A stretch of 64,000 bases of DNA, taken from contig JAEVLN010000003.1 of NCBI GenBank assembly GCA_018350325.1, positions 1,075,985 to 1,139,984 of the forward strand, read 5' to 3'. Position numbers and translations under genes: made by a program. The notes beneath the pieces are model-generated. The model ran no database searches. It had not been told where the DNA came from and was given only the letters and a program-made list of their open reading frames with translations. This stretch comes from Globodera rostochiensis. Taxonomy: Eukaryota; Nematoda; Chromadorea; Rhabditida; Heteroderidae. Below, piece by piece: positions 23,801-34,201 of this stretch (its first letter is position 1; every line of letters starts with the position of its first letter).

Positions 23801-24676
23801 GCCAACAAATGCGCACGGCCGTCAAGCACAATTTGTTCAAGCTGTTGCACGTCGCCAATTGTTAGCCATCGCTTCACTTGCTCATCGGAGGGGGCATCTG
23901 CGTATTTTGGATTCCAATTTATGTTTAATGGCATTTTAAATGGAATTTCTGTTTGATGGCATTTTAAAAGGGCTTTTAAAGCATAGCCTAGCCTTTGCAA
24001 TGTTTGAAAAATCTATCGATTTTTCAAAAGTTTTTTTCCGGTGCGACGATTTTGATCGGGCGCCCTCTGCCCGCCCCTCACCCATTTGATCGAAATATCC
24101 GTTGACCGATTGTTGCAAAAAATCTTCCGCCATTTTCGTCTCTTCGTCCTCTTCCTCCATTTCATCATCACGCGTATCACTTCTCTTCATTTTGCCGTCC
24201 TCAAATTTTTTAAAAAATACCAAAATTTCGGGTGCCATAACCATCATATTACTGTACCGGCCAGCGTTATTATTACTGTACCGGCCAGCGTTATTATTAC
24301 TGTACCGGCCAGCGTTATTATTACGGTACCGGCCAGCGTTATTATTACTGTACCGGCCAGCGTTATTATTACGGTACCGGCCAGCGTTATTAGTACTGTA
24401 CCGGCCAGAGGCCGGCTACAGGAAAGAGGCCCCCGCCAATTTTCCCAGCGTAAAAATACTCCGTCCAAAAATACCCGCGTTTATAAGAAAAAAGGTTACG
24501 GTAGCCGCCTCTACAGTAATTACCAAGATTGTTTCATCTGAAAACGATGCGAGGGATGTGGGCGAGTTCGGTTCCGAGCTGAACGAGCGCGCGGCGTTAA
24601 TCAATGGAACAGCCGTTCGAGTCTCGGTTTGGAAACGCGCACTTTTTGGCATTGCGTTCAGCCAAAATTTGTACAT
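17833..24676 (-). CDS. ankyrin-module protein with C-terminal Dpy-30 motif
   Basis: A long multi-exon gene. The N-terminal part is disordered and acidic (EEEDEE near 24150). A module of about 190 residues then occurs three times: a helix pair (WLTIGDVQQLEQIVLDG, WVHTGNIGKLEELVLNGY, WLREGNLAKLDQLVLSG), a connector with VPQYQ and IHKA, then ankyrin repeats (ARDTHGMTPLHKALLYG; LHYAAA; GADPN) and a closing YY segment. The C-terminus has YLARTVAPVLTKALAE joined to RRPANPVGFISEWLVRYI, a clear Dpy-30 motif. Modules 2 and 3 join over a 1.5-kb intron that holds the 41-bp satellite. The alternatives are a stop at 21509 and a separate gene starting at ATG 19783, but the exon near 21235-21288 (VLHNRVAPSYLES) fits in phase and supports one gene. 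One intron near 19140 seems to use a GC donor. The product is probably a scaffold; its function is unknown. Confidence 0.75.
19824..19876 (+). repeat. satellite-flanking direct repeat, left
   Basis: About 53 bases beginning GCGCGGCTCCTTTTGTGTG and ending GGGAGCGGATTT. It is repeated at 21067-21118 with a few differences. The pair brackets the 41-bp satellite. Confidence 0.85.
19877..21062 (+). repeat. 41-bp tandem satellite, about 29 units
   Basis: The unit is 41 bases: GGATTCCAGAAAGAAAAACA then CACGGACCGAATTTGGAAACC. Two main subtypes differ in the middle (CACGGACCGAA versus CAAGGGCAGAA), with rarer CAGACGG, ACCAAAT and short-deletion variants; subtype order partly recurs (for example near 20050-20160 and 20430-20540). 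Because 41 is not a multiple of three and the unit lacks stops in all six frames, open frames of 380-460 codons appear on both strands. These are artefacts, not genes. The array lies in an intron of the ankyrin/Dpy-30 gene under my model, or between two genes otherwise. Confidence 0.95.
21067..21118 (+). repeat. satellite-flanking direct repeat, right
   Basis: Partner of 19824-19876: GCGCGGCGCCTTTTGTGTG through GGGAGCGGATTTT. The pair may be remnants of the segment in which the array expanded. Confidence 0.85.
24245..24411 (+). repeat. 24-bp minisatellite, about 7 units
   Basis: Unit ATTACTGTACCGGCCAGCG plus TTATT, with T/G variation in ACTGTACC versus ACGGTACC. It sits in the first intron of the ankyrin/Dpy-30 gene in my model (donor after ...SDETIL, acceptor before DGKMKRS). 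Confidence 0.9.
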
Positions 24677-25035
24677 TTTTACATTATGATTTTTTTTTTC
24701 TAAAAAATAAAATTTCAGACGCCATTTTGTAAATGAAAGTTCGTTTGGCAAAAAAAGAAGAAAGGGGCGTTAATTAGCCCCCGAGGGCACACAAATGTAA
24801 AAGTGCGCTAATTGTTTTTGCCGCGGCGGGGGGGGGGGGGGTCAGAAAAATGAATGAAATCATTGGAAATAAAATTTAATGCGGCGTAAACGGACAGAAT
24901 GTGCATTTTGCCATTATATAGGAAATAATATTTAAAATGTTTAATTAGGTACACGCACACCGGAACAAACTTTTGAAAAACCCCACGATTCACACGTATT
25001 GCTTTTAACGAAAGGTAATGTAAATTTGGAAATCC

Positions 25036-28000
25036 CTAAAGGCATTTTGTTGACTCGAGTCGAGTCAAATAATGTTCAGTACCAGGGTCGAACATTGTGC
25101 TGTTCGAGTCGTCCATGGACGGGTCACTGTGCCGCAACATTGTCCTACGGTAGTCCGCCGCTCCCCTGGCGCCGCCGCCGGCGTCCGCCTCCGCGCTGAC
25201 GATCGGCAGCGGCTTTACCATCTGTTCCGGATGCTGACGGTACCGGGCGGCTGTGAAACCGTTCTAAAAAATTGTACTTTAAAAGACGAAAATTCGCCAT
25301 CAAATTCGGGGGGTCCAACGCTTTTACCTTGTCCGCAATTTGTGTGTCAGCTCCCAAGTCGGCCAATGTGTCGTAAATGGCATTTTGTTGTGGCGCCGCG
25401 TAATGTGCCGCAGTGCGACCCAACTTAAATAATCTTGCAAATTAAATTTATAAAATATTGCTTTAAATTGTCGAAATTTTAATTCAATAAAAGTGAACAA
25501 TTCAATAAAAGTGAACAATAAAAAAGGTGGCGCTAAAATTATTTTAAAATAATTCCAAAACATTTATTGTACATGATCAGCAATGTTTATGAAGTCAGAA
25601 AACGTTTGTGCAACGAACTCCACCATTTGATGCCGTTCCTAAAAGCACAAATTTCCAAATTCGTCGATTTTTAGGCTTTTCAGAGTCGTCGATGAGTCCG
25701 AAAACAGAGACTCCTAAATTAGGTGCCCTAAACTGATCAATTTGAGCTTTAGTCCGGCGGGTCAGACCCGTCTGATCAAGATTCGATCGGCTAAAGTTCC
25801 TTACCTTTAATACCGCGATGTGCAACGGGGCTAGGCCTAAAATGATTTTAGGAATTTTAATAATTAATTTTATCCATTGATTTTCTGGTGTTTATCGTAC
25901 GCCGTTTTCGCTACCGTACCCCTCGCGTCGCGGGCCTGCACAATTTCCTCGTCCACCAAACTTTTCATTTTGCGCATGTCATTCGATTCGATGGCGCCAA
26001 ACGCCAACGCCAAACGGCTCTTAATTTGAACAATTTATTTTTGAAATTTTCTATTTTTTTACCTGATGCCTGTCGATAGGCGTAAATGTATTTGACAAGA
26101 CTTAATTAAATTTGCGTTTTTTTGTGACATTTAAAATTTCGAAAAATATTTACAGATCATTTCCCAAATGTTTCTTCACGACGCGCCACACTTCGCCTGT
26201 TAGGCCTTCAAATTGAAGCTGAAAATAAAAGCATTTTCAAAATATCTTTTCAATCAAAAAAAGCATTCAATTTTCGTTTAGGTAAATTATTTTCAGAATG
26301 TTTCTCTATAATTTTTTCATAATTTTTTTAAAATCCTTTTCGAACTAATTGAAACACAAGTTTTGACGGGTTCCCCTAAAAAATTGCCGACATTTTTGAG
26401 TCAGTGTTTCAGCCTATTCTTGAAGGTTTGGACTAGTGCTCGGCAATGGCATCGATACGATATATCGAACGATATTTCGATAAAATATCGGTATCGAAAA
26501 ATATCGAATTCCTAACATTTTTCCGATACGATATATCGAACGATATTTCGATAAAATATCGGTATCGAAAAATATCGAAAAAAAAACCGATATATCGCGA
26601 TATTTTTCGCAAATTTTTTTTTGACTAATATGCAAAAAAAGTCATAAAAACGCAACAATAAAAAGTTCAAATTTTTAACTCTTCAACTCCACTATGAGAA
26701 TCCATCCTTTTAAAGAAAATCGTGAGAGCCCGACGATTCCGACAGGTGCGTCGGAAAATTTTGGGCTTTTTGTAAATGAAATTTCACCAACATTTTTTGC
26801 AAAATTAAGCATTTTGGGATCGGAAAAATTTTCAAAACAAAATGGTTTACATGAGAGTGGAGGATGTCCGGCGGTGCCGATAGGCGCCGGCGTGGGAATT
26901 TTTACAAAAATTGGCAACCTTTGTTAAAATTTGACGAAAAAAAAAGATGCGATGAATTTTTAAAAAAATTTGTCTTTTGCGCGTATTTTAATTGAAATTA
27001 TTAAAAAATTTATTTAAAAAAATTTTATTAATCAGGGAAGTGTAGGTGACAGGAGACGAAAGAAAAATAATTGCTTCCAGTCAAGAGGGTTAGAACCCAG
27101 ACGAAAAGTTAAACTCACCGAAAAGACATACCACTAAGCTGTGGATATAATCGGTTAACCCCACTAAAAAAGAACTGAAATTGTTTGTCAAAAGTATGTC
27201 TCAAACAAAATTCAAACTGTAAATCAATATAATCCATTTAAATTGTGATACATTTTTTGAGTGAACAAACGCGATAAAATATCGCGATATTTTAACTTTT
27301 CGATACGATATATCGAACGATATTTCGATAAAATATCGATATCGAAAAATATCGAATTCCTAACATTTTTCCGATACGATATATCGAACGATATTTCGAT
27401 ATAAATATCGCGATATATCGCGATATTTTTATCGAAATATCGTATCGTGCCGAGCACTAGTTTGGACTGACCTGCTCCAACTCGCGGTACTGCTTGCGGC
27501 AAAAATCGATGTTCAGCACGCGGTTTTCCACCTCGCTGTCCACCTCGTCACCGTCTGCTGAATGTTTGCAAAGTCACAAATTTTAATTTTAAACTCCAAC
27601 CCACCACTTAACGCATTCGCTCCATTCAAAATGCTCGTTGTGTACGCGGACTTTCTGTGATGGTAACAAACACATTACAGTACATTACAGTAAGGCGACA
27701 GTTGGTATGATGTGTCAATTTACTGTAATTCCGTCTTCTAACTCATCCAACAATGCACTAACTTACAGTACGCCTATCCCCCATTGGGGCATACGGTTGT
27801 CAATGTACAGTATACTCAAAACATTACAGCAACAGAAACTTCACCTTCTCATAGCGTCCCTTGCCTTGCCGCCGCCAACCCGTCCCTGCCGCAATAGGAC
27901 CCCGTCCCCAAATTCGATGTCCTCAGAATCTTCCTGATCGGGCTCCTCCTCCTCTTCCTCCTCCTGGTCTCCGATCATTCCATCCCGTCGACGGAGTTCG

Positions 28001-28050
28001 TTCATCACCAACATTGCTTGGGCAGATTCGACGTGATGGTCTTGCTTCAT
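25036..28050 (-). CDS. ankyrin-module protein, single module
   Basis: Second of three related genes. It starts MKQDHHVESAQ, then an acidic run (EEEEEEEPDQEDSEDIEFG), then exons reading ENRVLNIDFCRKQYRELEQ, LQFEGLTGEVWRVVKKHL and NTFTPIDRHQ. One ankyrin block follows: SRLALAFGAIESND, ARDARG, LAPLHIAVLK, FINIADH, LGRTAAHYAAP and LADLGADTQIADK. A disordered Gly/Ala-rich tail follows, and the protein ends LESTKCL. The exon phases I checked close. The module is the same type as in the neighbouring genes but its helix pair is divergent. A complete hAT-type element sits in the intron after ...RELEQ. Whether this is a separate gene or continues the upstream one is not certain; the ATG at 28050 and the acidic start argue for a separate gene. 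Function unknown. Confidence 0.7.
26434..27459. mobile_element. hAT-type non-autonomous element, 1026 bp
   Basis: The ends are perfect inverted repeats TAGTGCTCGGCA and TGCCGAGCACTA. The flanking octamer GTTTGGAC is present at both sides (26426-26433 and 27460-27467), an exact 8-bp target duplication typical of hAT elements. Subterminal zones on both sides are packed with ATATCG/CGATAT words and contain internal repeats. No transposase frame is visible, so it is non-autonomous. The interior holds a copy of the GC core seen at 11200 and 16115 and a tRNA-like fragment, suggesting nested repeats. It lies in an intron of an ankyrin gene, 12 bases from the 5' splice site. Confidence 0.92.
27085..27146 (-). 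other. tRNA-like fragment
   Basis: On the minus strand an A-box-like AGCTTAGTGGTATG is followed about 40 bases later by GGTTCTAACC, close to the B-box consensus GGTTCGANNCC. The stems do not fold well (T-stem partly mismatched), so this is more likely a tRNA pseudogene or SINE head than a working tRNA. It lies inside the hAT element. Confidence 0.35.
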
Positions 28051-28426
28051 AATTTAGTTGGATATATTAAATGAAGACAAATTTATTGGGCAAATTATGT
28101 TGAAATTTAAAATAAAATAATAAAAAGAGTTGATTTTGCATAATATTAAATATATTTGGAAATGTTCGACGAATTTTTTTAACGGTTTAAACTTTAACTA
28201 ATTGGGCGACATTTTGGCAATTGTGTCAAACAATTTAAGCATGAAAATTTAATTGAGGCTGGCGCTTTGGAGGAGTATAAAAGCATTAAACAAAAAAGAA
28301 TTTTGTTTGGAGCGCGAACGGTTTATGGATTAATGGCCGGACGCCTCCGTCCATTAGTGCTAATGGAGCCAAACGGTGGCCGAGGCATTTTGTGCTTCGT
28401 TTCATTTTAATTTGAATTTTAGGGAC

Positions 28427-31400
28427 TTAAAAATTCTTTGGATTCCCTGCGGCAATTTTTGGATTAAAATTTGTTACTCCGTCGGCCTCGTCATTTTGTC
28501 GCTTCGCGGCCGATTCAGCGCCTGCTCTGCACAAAATACGCGTCATCTGCGCACGTTGCTGTTCGTCCGGAAGACAACTTTGCCACAAAATCAAAAATTT
28601 AAACAAAAAAAGGTACAAAAATTGAGACCTGGCGTAATGTAGCGGGGAACGTGAAGCCTAAAATGTATTTATTACAAAAATTGGTGCACTTTTAACAGAC
28701 ACATTTAAATAAAGAAAAGAACAAAGAAAAAAAAGTCTTTTTGTTTTTTGGCGTAATGTGTGAAAATGATGATCCTCCCCCCCCCCCAAACAAATGCCGT
28801 CAATTTTTGCCATGGCAACCAATGGAAAAATGCCATTGGAATGGTGGGATCAGAAGGGATTAATTGACGATTTATGAGCTGCTAAAAGCCGAATTTTGTT
28901 ATTTTTAATTTTATTTTATATTTAATAAATTTAATTTTATAATTTAATTCTAAAATTTTAAAAATTTCGTGCCTTATCAGTTAGGTTGACAACGCGCGGG
29001 AACATCAGCAGCAAATAGCGTGCAGCGCGCGCGCGTCCGTGCAGTACCTGTGAAAACCGGTTTAATTAAATTGACATCAAATTTTTCATTAGCCCGGTGT
29101 CGAATTGAGTCAGAATCACTGACGGCGACGTGCAGCGGCGTCCGTCCGTGCTCGTCCCGCCCGGCGGCGACGTCCCAATCGTCCACCAGCTGCTTCAGCG
29201 TCATCTGATCATCGTCCCGGATTGCCTCGTGAATGGCGCGGATACGCATCTGTAACGGGACGGGGGGGGGATGTAAAACTCGCAGTTACGGATTACGTTT
29301 ACGCAATTTTTGGTCGTACGGATAACGTATTACGAATTGTTTGACTGTTACAAGCATATCCCCTCCCCCGATCAGTAATCAGTTTTTGTTGTTTTTTAGT
29401 GATTTAATAATTAATATCGAAAGTATATTTATTTGTGTGTTTAATATAAGTATTTTTATGCACTTGCAAATGGGCGAGCATTGGGGCCAAATCGCGACTT
29501 TCTGTAAAATTAGGTATATAAAATTTAATTCAAAATAATTATTGTAAATACCGGGTGGAAAAATGCGGTCGCGTATTTGGCTGTGATAGTCGCCAGCTGA
29601 ACAAATTCAATTTTTGGCATAATAAATGCCCTCCCATACCCAAAACAATGTCCCTCAGAACGCGCACATCCCGATCGGCGATCAGTTTGTCCACCCGATC
29701 ACCGGCACGGAGGGGAACTGCCGTTGTTAATCGACAAGTTATTAATAATTATATAATTAGGCATTTTTATCATTCATTAGCCTCTCATTGCCACCAAACC
29801 AGCAATCAACCAAGTTAGCCAAATACTGATTTTGAGAATTTCAAACTCAAAAATGAACGTTTGTTTCCCTTTTTGAAATATGTGTGCCATTTTCTGATAT
29901 TTTAAAAAATCTTTACATCGATTTAGGCCTCGGATCTGGTCCATGTCGATAAGCCGTGGCGTACGGTGAAAATTGATTGGAGAATAGCCTAAAAGATCCG
30001 CATTTTTTTAAATAAAAACATTTTAATGTTGACAGACTCCTTACAGTTAGTTACAGTATACCGGACAATAACATCACTTACTGTGCAAACAGCCAATGGC
30101 GTTAGGCTCCGCCCATTTACAGTAAAAGGCAGCTTCCCCCCCCCCCCCCCGGGTGTTTAGGACGCCATAACTTTTTACTACCCTCGAAAGTATAAGCAAG
30201 TCGACAAAACAAAACAAAACAATGATTAAATTGCTTCAAAATAAGTTTCAGTTTGCAAGCAGTAAAAAATGTTTTAAATGTTAATTCGTTTCTATTTTTT
30301 GATCAGCAAACATCAACCCGCTTAGCTTTCGCTTTGTTATCCCATTAGGCTAATTGCGCCCTGTGGCATTTTTTAAAAATGTTTAAAACCGAACCCTCAA
30401 CGTCCAGAAGGCTTTCATTGGCACCGCCGTCTAACAAAATGTCAAAACATTCCAATTTTTCTTCCTGTGGCTGATGGCCTTTCCCGTTGTCGGGCTGTAC
30501 GTCTTCGCGCAACGTTCCCGCAAGTGCGGCCGCATAATGCAAAGCTGTGCGCCCCTCCTGAAAATGTTTGTTTAAATTTTGAGAAGCCAAAGAAAAAAGC
30601 TTAAATTTATTTTTAAAAAAAGTTTAATAAACGAAAACGAAACAAACGCTGTCGCGTGCGTCAATGGCGCTCTTGTCGTTGTCCAACAACGCTCGCAAAA
30701 TGTTTGGGTGTTCAAAAATTGAGGCCAAATGCATGGCGGTAGCCAAAGTCCGGGGATGACGGGCTGAATGAAGTCAGGGAGGAGGGGGGGGAGGGATATG
30801 GCCACTTTTTTGAGTTTAAAACACTTTCCTTAAGGCTGAGGGCCGCCCCCCCCCCTTTTTGTGTCTCTTGAAAGTCCCCAATCGCCAGGGATGGGACCGA
30901 CCAACGACCAAAAAACGGAACTCGGACTTCGAGTCCCAAAATGTCAAACAAAATCAAAAATCGGAATTCATTTGTCAGTAAACGAATTCTGTCCAATTTC
31001 CCACTTTTGCTGGGTTTATTTATTATTAATCAAAAGAATTTTACAGCGTCCGAGTTGTCTAAACACCAGCAATTTTTGAACAGTTGACTCGTCTCCGTCA
31101 ACAATTGCCTCGAGGAATATGTCATACTTTTCCTTAAACAATTTAAATTAAAAATCATTAATTAATTGAGTGATTTCGGCTTAAATCAAAAAAGGGTTTG
31201 AGCACCTTGTACTCGGGCAGATCCTTTAGGAACGCCTTCGCCCGGTTGTGTCCAAAAATGAAATTCTCCCTGAAAATTCTCTGATAGTTAAATACAGAAT
31301 GATGTTATTCTGATTGATGGTGATCATAAAATATCATTTTGTGTCCAATTCAAAGAATATGCGATTAACACGAATAGATTTGCTTCAAAAACTACAGCAA

Positions 31401-32043
31401 AACTGTATTTATGTACTGTAATGCGTCGTTTACTTGTGTTGTTCGCCGAGAAGCAGGTCAGCCTTGCCGGCCAAAACCAGGGTCTCGAGTTGGGCCAGGT
31501 CGCCGCTGGCGATCCATCGATTGACCTGGGTTACGGTATCAAGCTCAAAATACAGCGAGAACATTCAGATCCGAAAGCAAAACAGAGTTTAGGTACTAAG
31601 TAAATAAATAATTTATTTAGTCAGTCAAAACAATCGCCACACTTCTTCCACCGCCAAATGCCCCTCCGGGCTTAGCGGCCACCCATTCTGCGCAACGCCC
31701 AAAGGGTTGCCGCCGTCCACCGAAATGCGCAACGTTTGGCGCATTTTACGCCGTTGGCGAAGTCCATTGTTTTCGTTCAGCTGTTGAGAAGAGTCTAGAC
31801 ATAAAAAAGAAAAACTAAAATTTAAATTTTGATTAAACTTTATTATTTTTAATGCCAAAATATTTATTTCCGAAAAAAATTTAATTAAAATATTTGATTA
31901 AATCAAAATATTTCAAAGGGAAAATTTTTTTTAAAAATTATTTTAATGATGTAAAAATAAATGCCGTCGTCGCCCGAATGTTCGTCACCAGCACCCGGCA
32001 CTTTGAGTGACACTCGACGATGTTTAATCACGTCAAGACGCAT
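28427..32043 (-). CDS. ankyrin-module protein, two modules
   Basis: Third and most upstream of the related genes. It starts MRLDVIKHRRVSLKVPGA. A linker with SVDGGNPLGV leads into VNRWIASGDLAQLETLVLAG and ADLLLGEQHK, the same helix pair as the Dpy-30 gene. Ankyrin segments follow: FLEAIVDGDESTVQKLL, TAMHLASIFEHPN, GRTALHYAAALAG and ILLDGGANESLLD. A second, more divergent module has DRVDKLIADRDVRVLRDIVL, IHEAIRDDDQMTLKQLVDDW, GRDEHGRTPLHVAV, FPRVVNLTDK and LCRAGAESAAK. It ends NPKNF. Phases across most exons close; one intron after ...LTDK may use a GC donor. The exact C-terminus is uncertain because a GT donor lies shortly before the stop. No Dpy-30 motif was seen. Function unknown; probably a scaffold. 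Confidence 0.72.
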
Positions 32044-32248
32044 TTTGAGCAGAATAATACTTCTCAATAATCAATTTTAAAATTTTTAAATCGATTTCTC
32101 GAGAATTTAATAGGATTTTTTTTGCTAATTTCCGTCTGAATAATTGAGAAAATGCATTATTTTGCTTCTTCCGTTACATCTAATGGCCGAAGTATAAAGT
32201 CAATAAGAATGAATTCAAATTTTGTTGGATTAACAAATATTTATATTG

Positions 32249-32817
32249 GCGCTTGGCCGAGTGGGTAAATGCGTTGGCTAATCTCCACGTCCATTTGCAT
32301 TAGGCGACGAAAATTGTGTATGGTTTCCTAAAATGGCGACGAAGTTTTAAGGGTATTCCTTCTTTTCCCAGTGGCAAATAAATATTTGAAAATAAATTAA
32401 AAATTGTATAAAATTAATTTTTTAATATCAAATGAATTGAATAAAAATAAATGCATAAATGAAATATTTGCACAATTCGAAAAGCCTTTTAAGAGAAAGT
32501 TCGATTTTTAACATTATGTACGTACAATTAATTCCCCCTCTTTTATGTGTCAGTGTCAATGTCCATTAGCCCCCCCCCCCAAAGGTGCCCTCGAGGGATT
32601 AGCCGATGGAAATAGCCAAAGGCAATTAAACATTCGCGCACACGCAAAAAGAGGCATCCCCGGGGGGCGTTGTAGCGCCTTTTTCAATTGCATGAAATTT
32701 TTGCCTTTTTGAAAATTAAAATTTCGGAATACGTCGAAGCCGGCAAGATCCGATCGGTCTGTGGACAATATTTAATGGCTACGGACAAATAGGTAACCTC
32801 CGATCGCAATCTTAAAA
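32249..32817 (+). repeat. tRNA-headed repeat, copy 1
   Basis: About 570 bp repeated in direct orientation at 36990-37557. The left end GCGCTTGGCCGAGTGGGTAA and following GCGTTGGCTAATC resemble the D-arm and anticodon arm of tRNA-Ser(GCT)/tRNA-Leu, with the A box intact but no clear B box. The middle is AT-rich. The right 360 bases are almost identical between copies (I noticed one substitution), while the left 200 bases differ by indels. It may be a SINE-like element or a segmental duplication. Confidence 0.75.
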
Positions 32818-34201
32818 AGTCGACCGGTGAATGCCGACCAAGCCAAAATCTGTCCGAATACCGACCCATTGTAAATTGGTTTGAATACAGACAAAAATAA
32901 AGTTTTTGGGTTTTCGGAGGCGTAGAACTGAATCTAACCTTCTTTTCAGCCAATTCCTGACCCCGGACCCGAATTCGAATATTTTTCCAAGTCTCAAAAT
33001 TTTTCTAATTATTTTGATCTTAAAATTGTTCAAGAAACACCAAAATTTCAAAAAGGCAAATATTGATCGAATCTTGCTCTTTGCACGTTTCTGAAAAATT
33101 AGATTTTTCCCTTTTCAACACACCACGTCTTGGCTTCATTGTGTTTTCTGACTCATTTTCCCGAGCATAAATCTTCGCCAAATTTTTGTTTCACTGACAT
33201 TCTCCGTCTTATGGATGAGAATGGCCGGGGATCCCCGGTTTTTCCCGCCCCCGGCCGGGGATAAGGACCTTGGATCCCCGTTTTCGGGGATGGCAAACCG
33301 GAGACGGGGATGAGAATGGCCGGGGATCCCCGGTGGGGATGAGGACCTTGGATCCCCGTTTTCGGGGATGGCAAACCGGGGACGGGGATGAGAATGGCCG
33401 GGGATCCCCGGTTTTCCCCGTCCCCGGCCGGCTCCAACCCTATCTGGGAGCCCTGTTCATTTACCCTTATCGCCCTTTTTCCCCACACAGCAATGGCCTT
33501 GACCCGTCTCTGTGTGCCTCGCCGCTCTCTCACACCGCCCATAGTATTTCGTCTCTGACCCCGCAGGGGTGGAGAAGGGAGGGGGAAGAGTGGCGTTTTA
33601 TACTCAAAAAAGGGACGCCCAAAGTGTCCCCTCCTCTGCTGCTGAACAAAACCACCACACATCCGCAGCAAACAACACAAAAATTCACTCATCCAAAATG
33701 CTTTCACTCACTCACATTGGCGAGGCACAAAATTATGAGTGGAAAAAAGAAAATTTTAGAAATATAAGCCATTTAAACAAGAATACGCTTCCGGTCCAAA
33801 CCCCCCCCCCGCCCTGCCTGAATTCCCCTCGTCCGAAACGCCCACAGCAAAAAGTAAATCTCGAATGTCCCACGCCCAAAAGCAGCCCGAACTCCATCGA
33901 ATCCCCCGCCCCAGGCTAAAAATGTTCTAATCCCCCGAAGTCAAAAAAATGGTGAACGAGTTAACATTTCACCCCCAAAGGCAGGATCAGAATTGCGATG
34001 AAATGGCCTGGTTCTGTGGAGGCCAACTCCGTCTGAACAAATATGTGACACCTGCTGAGCTTAGGCTTAGGCCTAAAATAATGATCAGCTATTCGATTTG
34101 ACTTTATGACTGATCGCGCCAAAACGACCAAACCGTTTATTTAATATTTTAGATCACTTCAAAATTTTTGAATCAATTTTAGGGCATTTTTTAGCGACAT
34201 A
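32818..34201. other. intergenic with GC-rich tandem repeat
   Basis: No coding exon seen between the repeat copy and the BTB gene. The open frames at 33153-33767 on both strands are explained by the GC-rich tandem repeat at 33218-33430. C-rich and AT-rich sequence follows. Confidence 0.5.
33218..33430 (+). repeat. GC-rich tandem repeat, about 2.5 units
   Basis: Unit of roughly 80-95 bases containing GAATGGCCGGGGATCCCCGG, GGACCTTGGATCCCCGTTTT and CGGGGATGGCAAACCGG. Each unit has self-complementary GGGGATCCCC cores. Confidence 0.85.

Noticed and set aside
24086..24689. Plus-strand frames of 151-195 codons with a VITVPAS-type repeat
   Set aside because: The repeat is the 24-bp minisatellite read through. 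The minus strand has the better supported exons.
32249..32320. Functional tRNA-Ser gene
   Set aside because: Only the D-arm/A-box and part of the anticodon region resemble tRNA-Ser. There is no B box and no acceptor stem pairing, and the sequence is part of a 570-bp repeat.
33153..33767. Overlapping open frames of 165-184 codons on both strands
   Set aside because: Explained by the GC-rich tandem repeat at 33218-33430, whose units lack stops in several frames.
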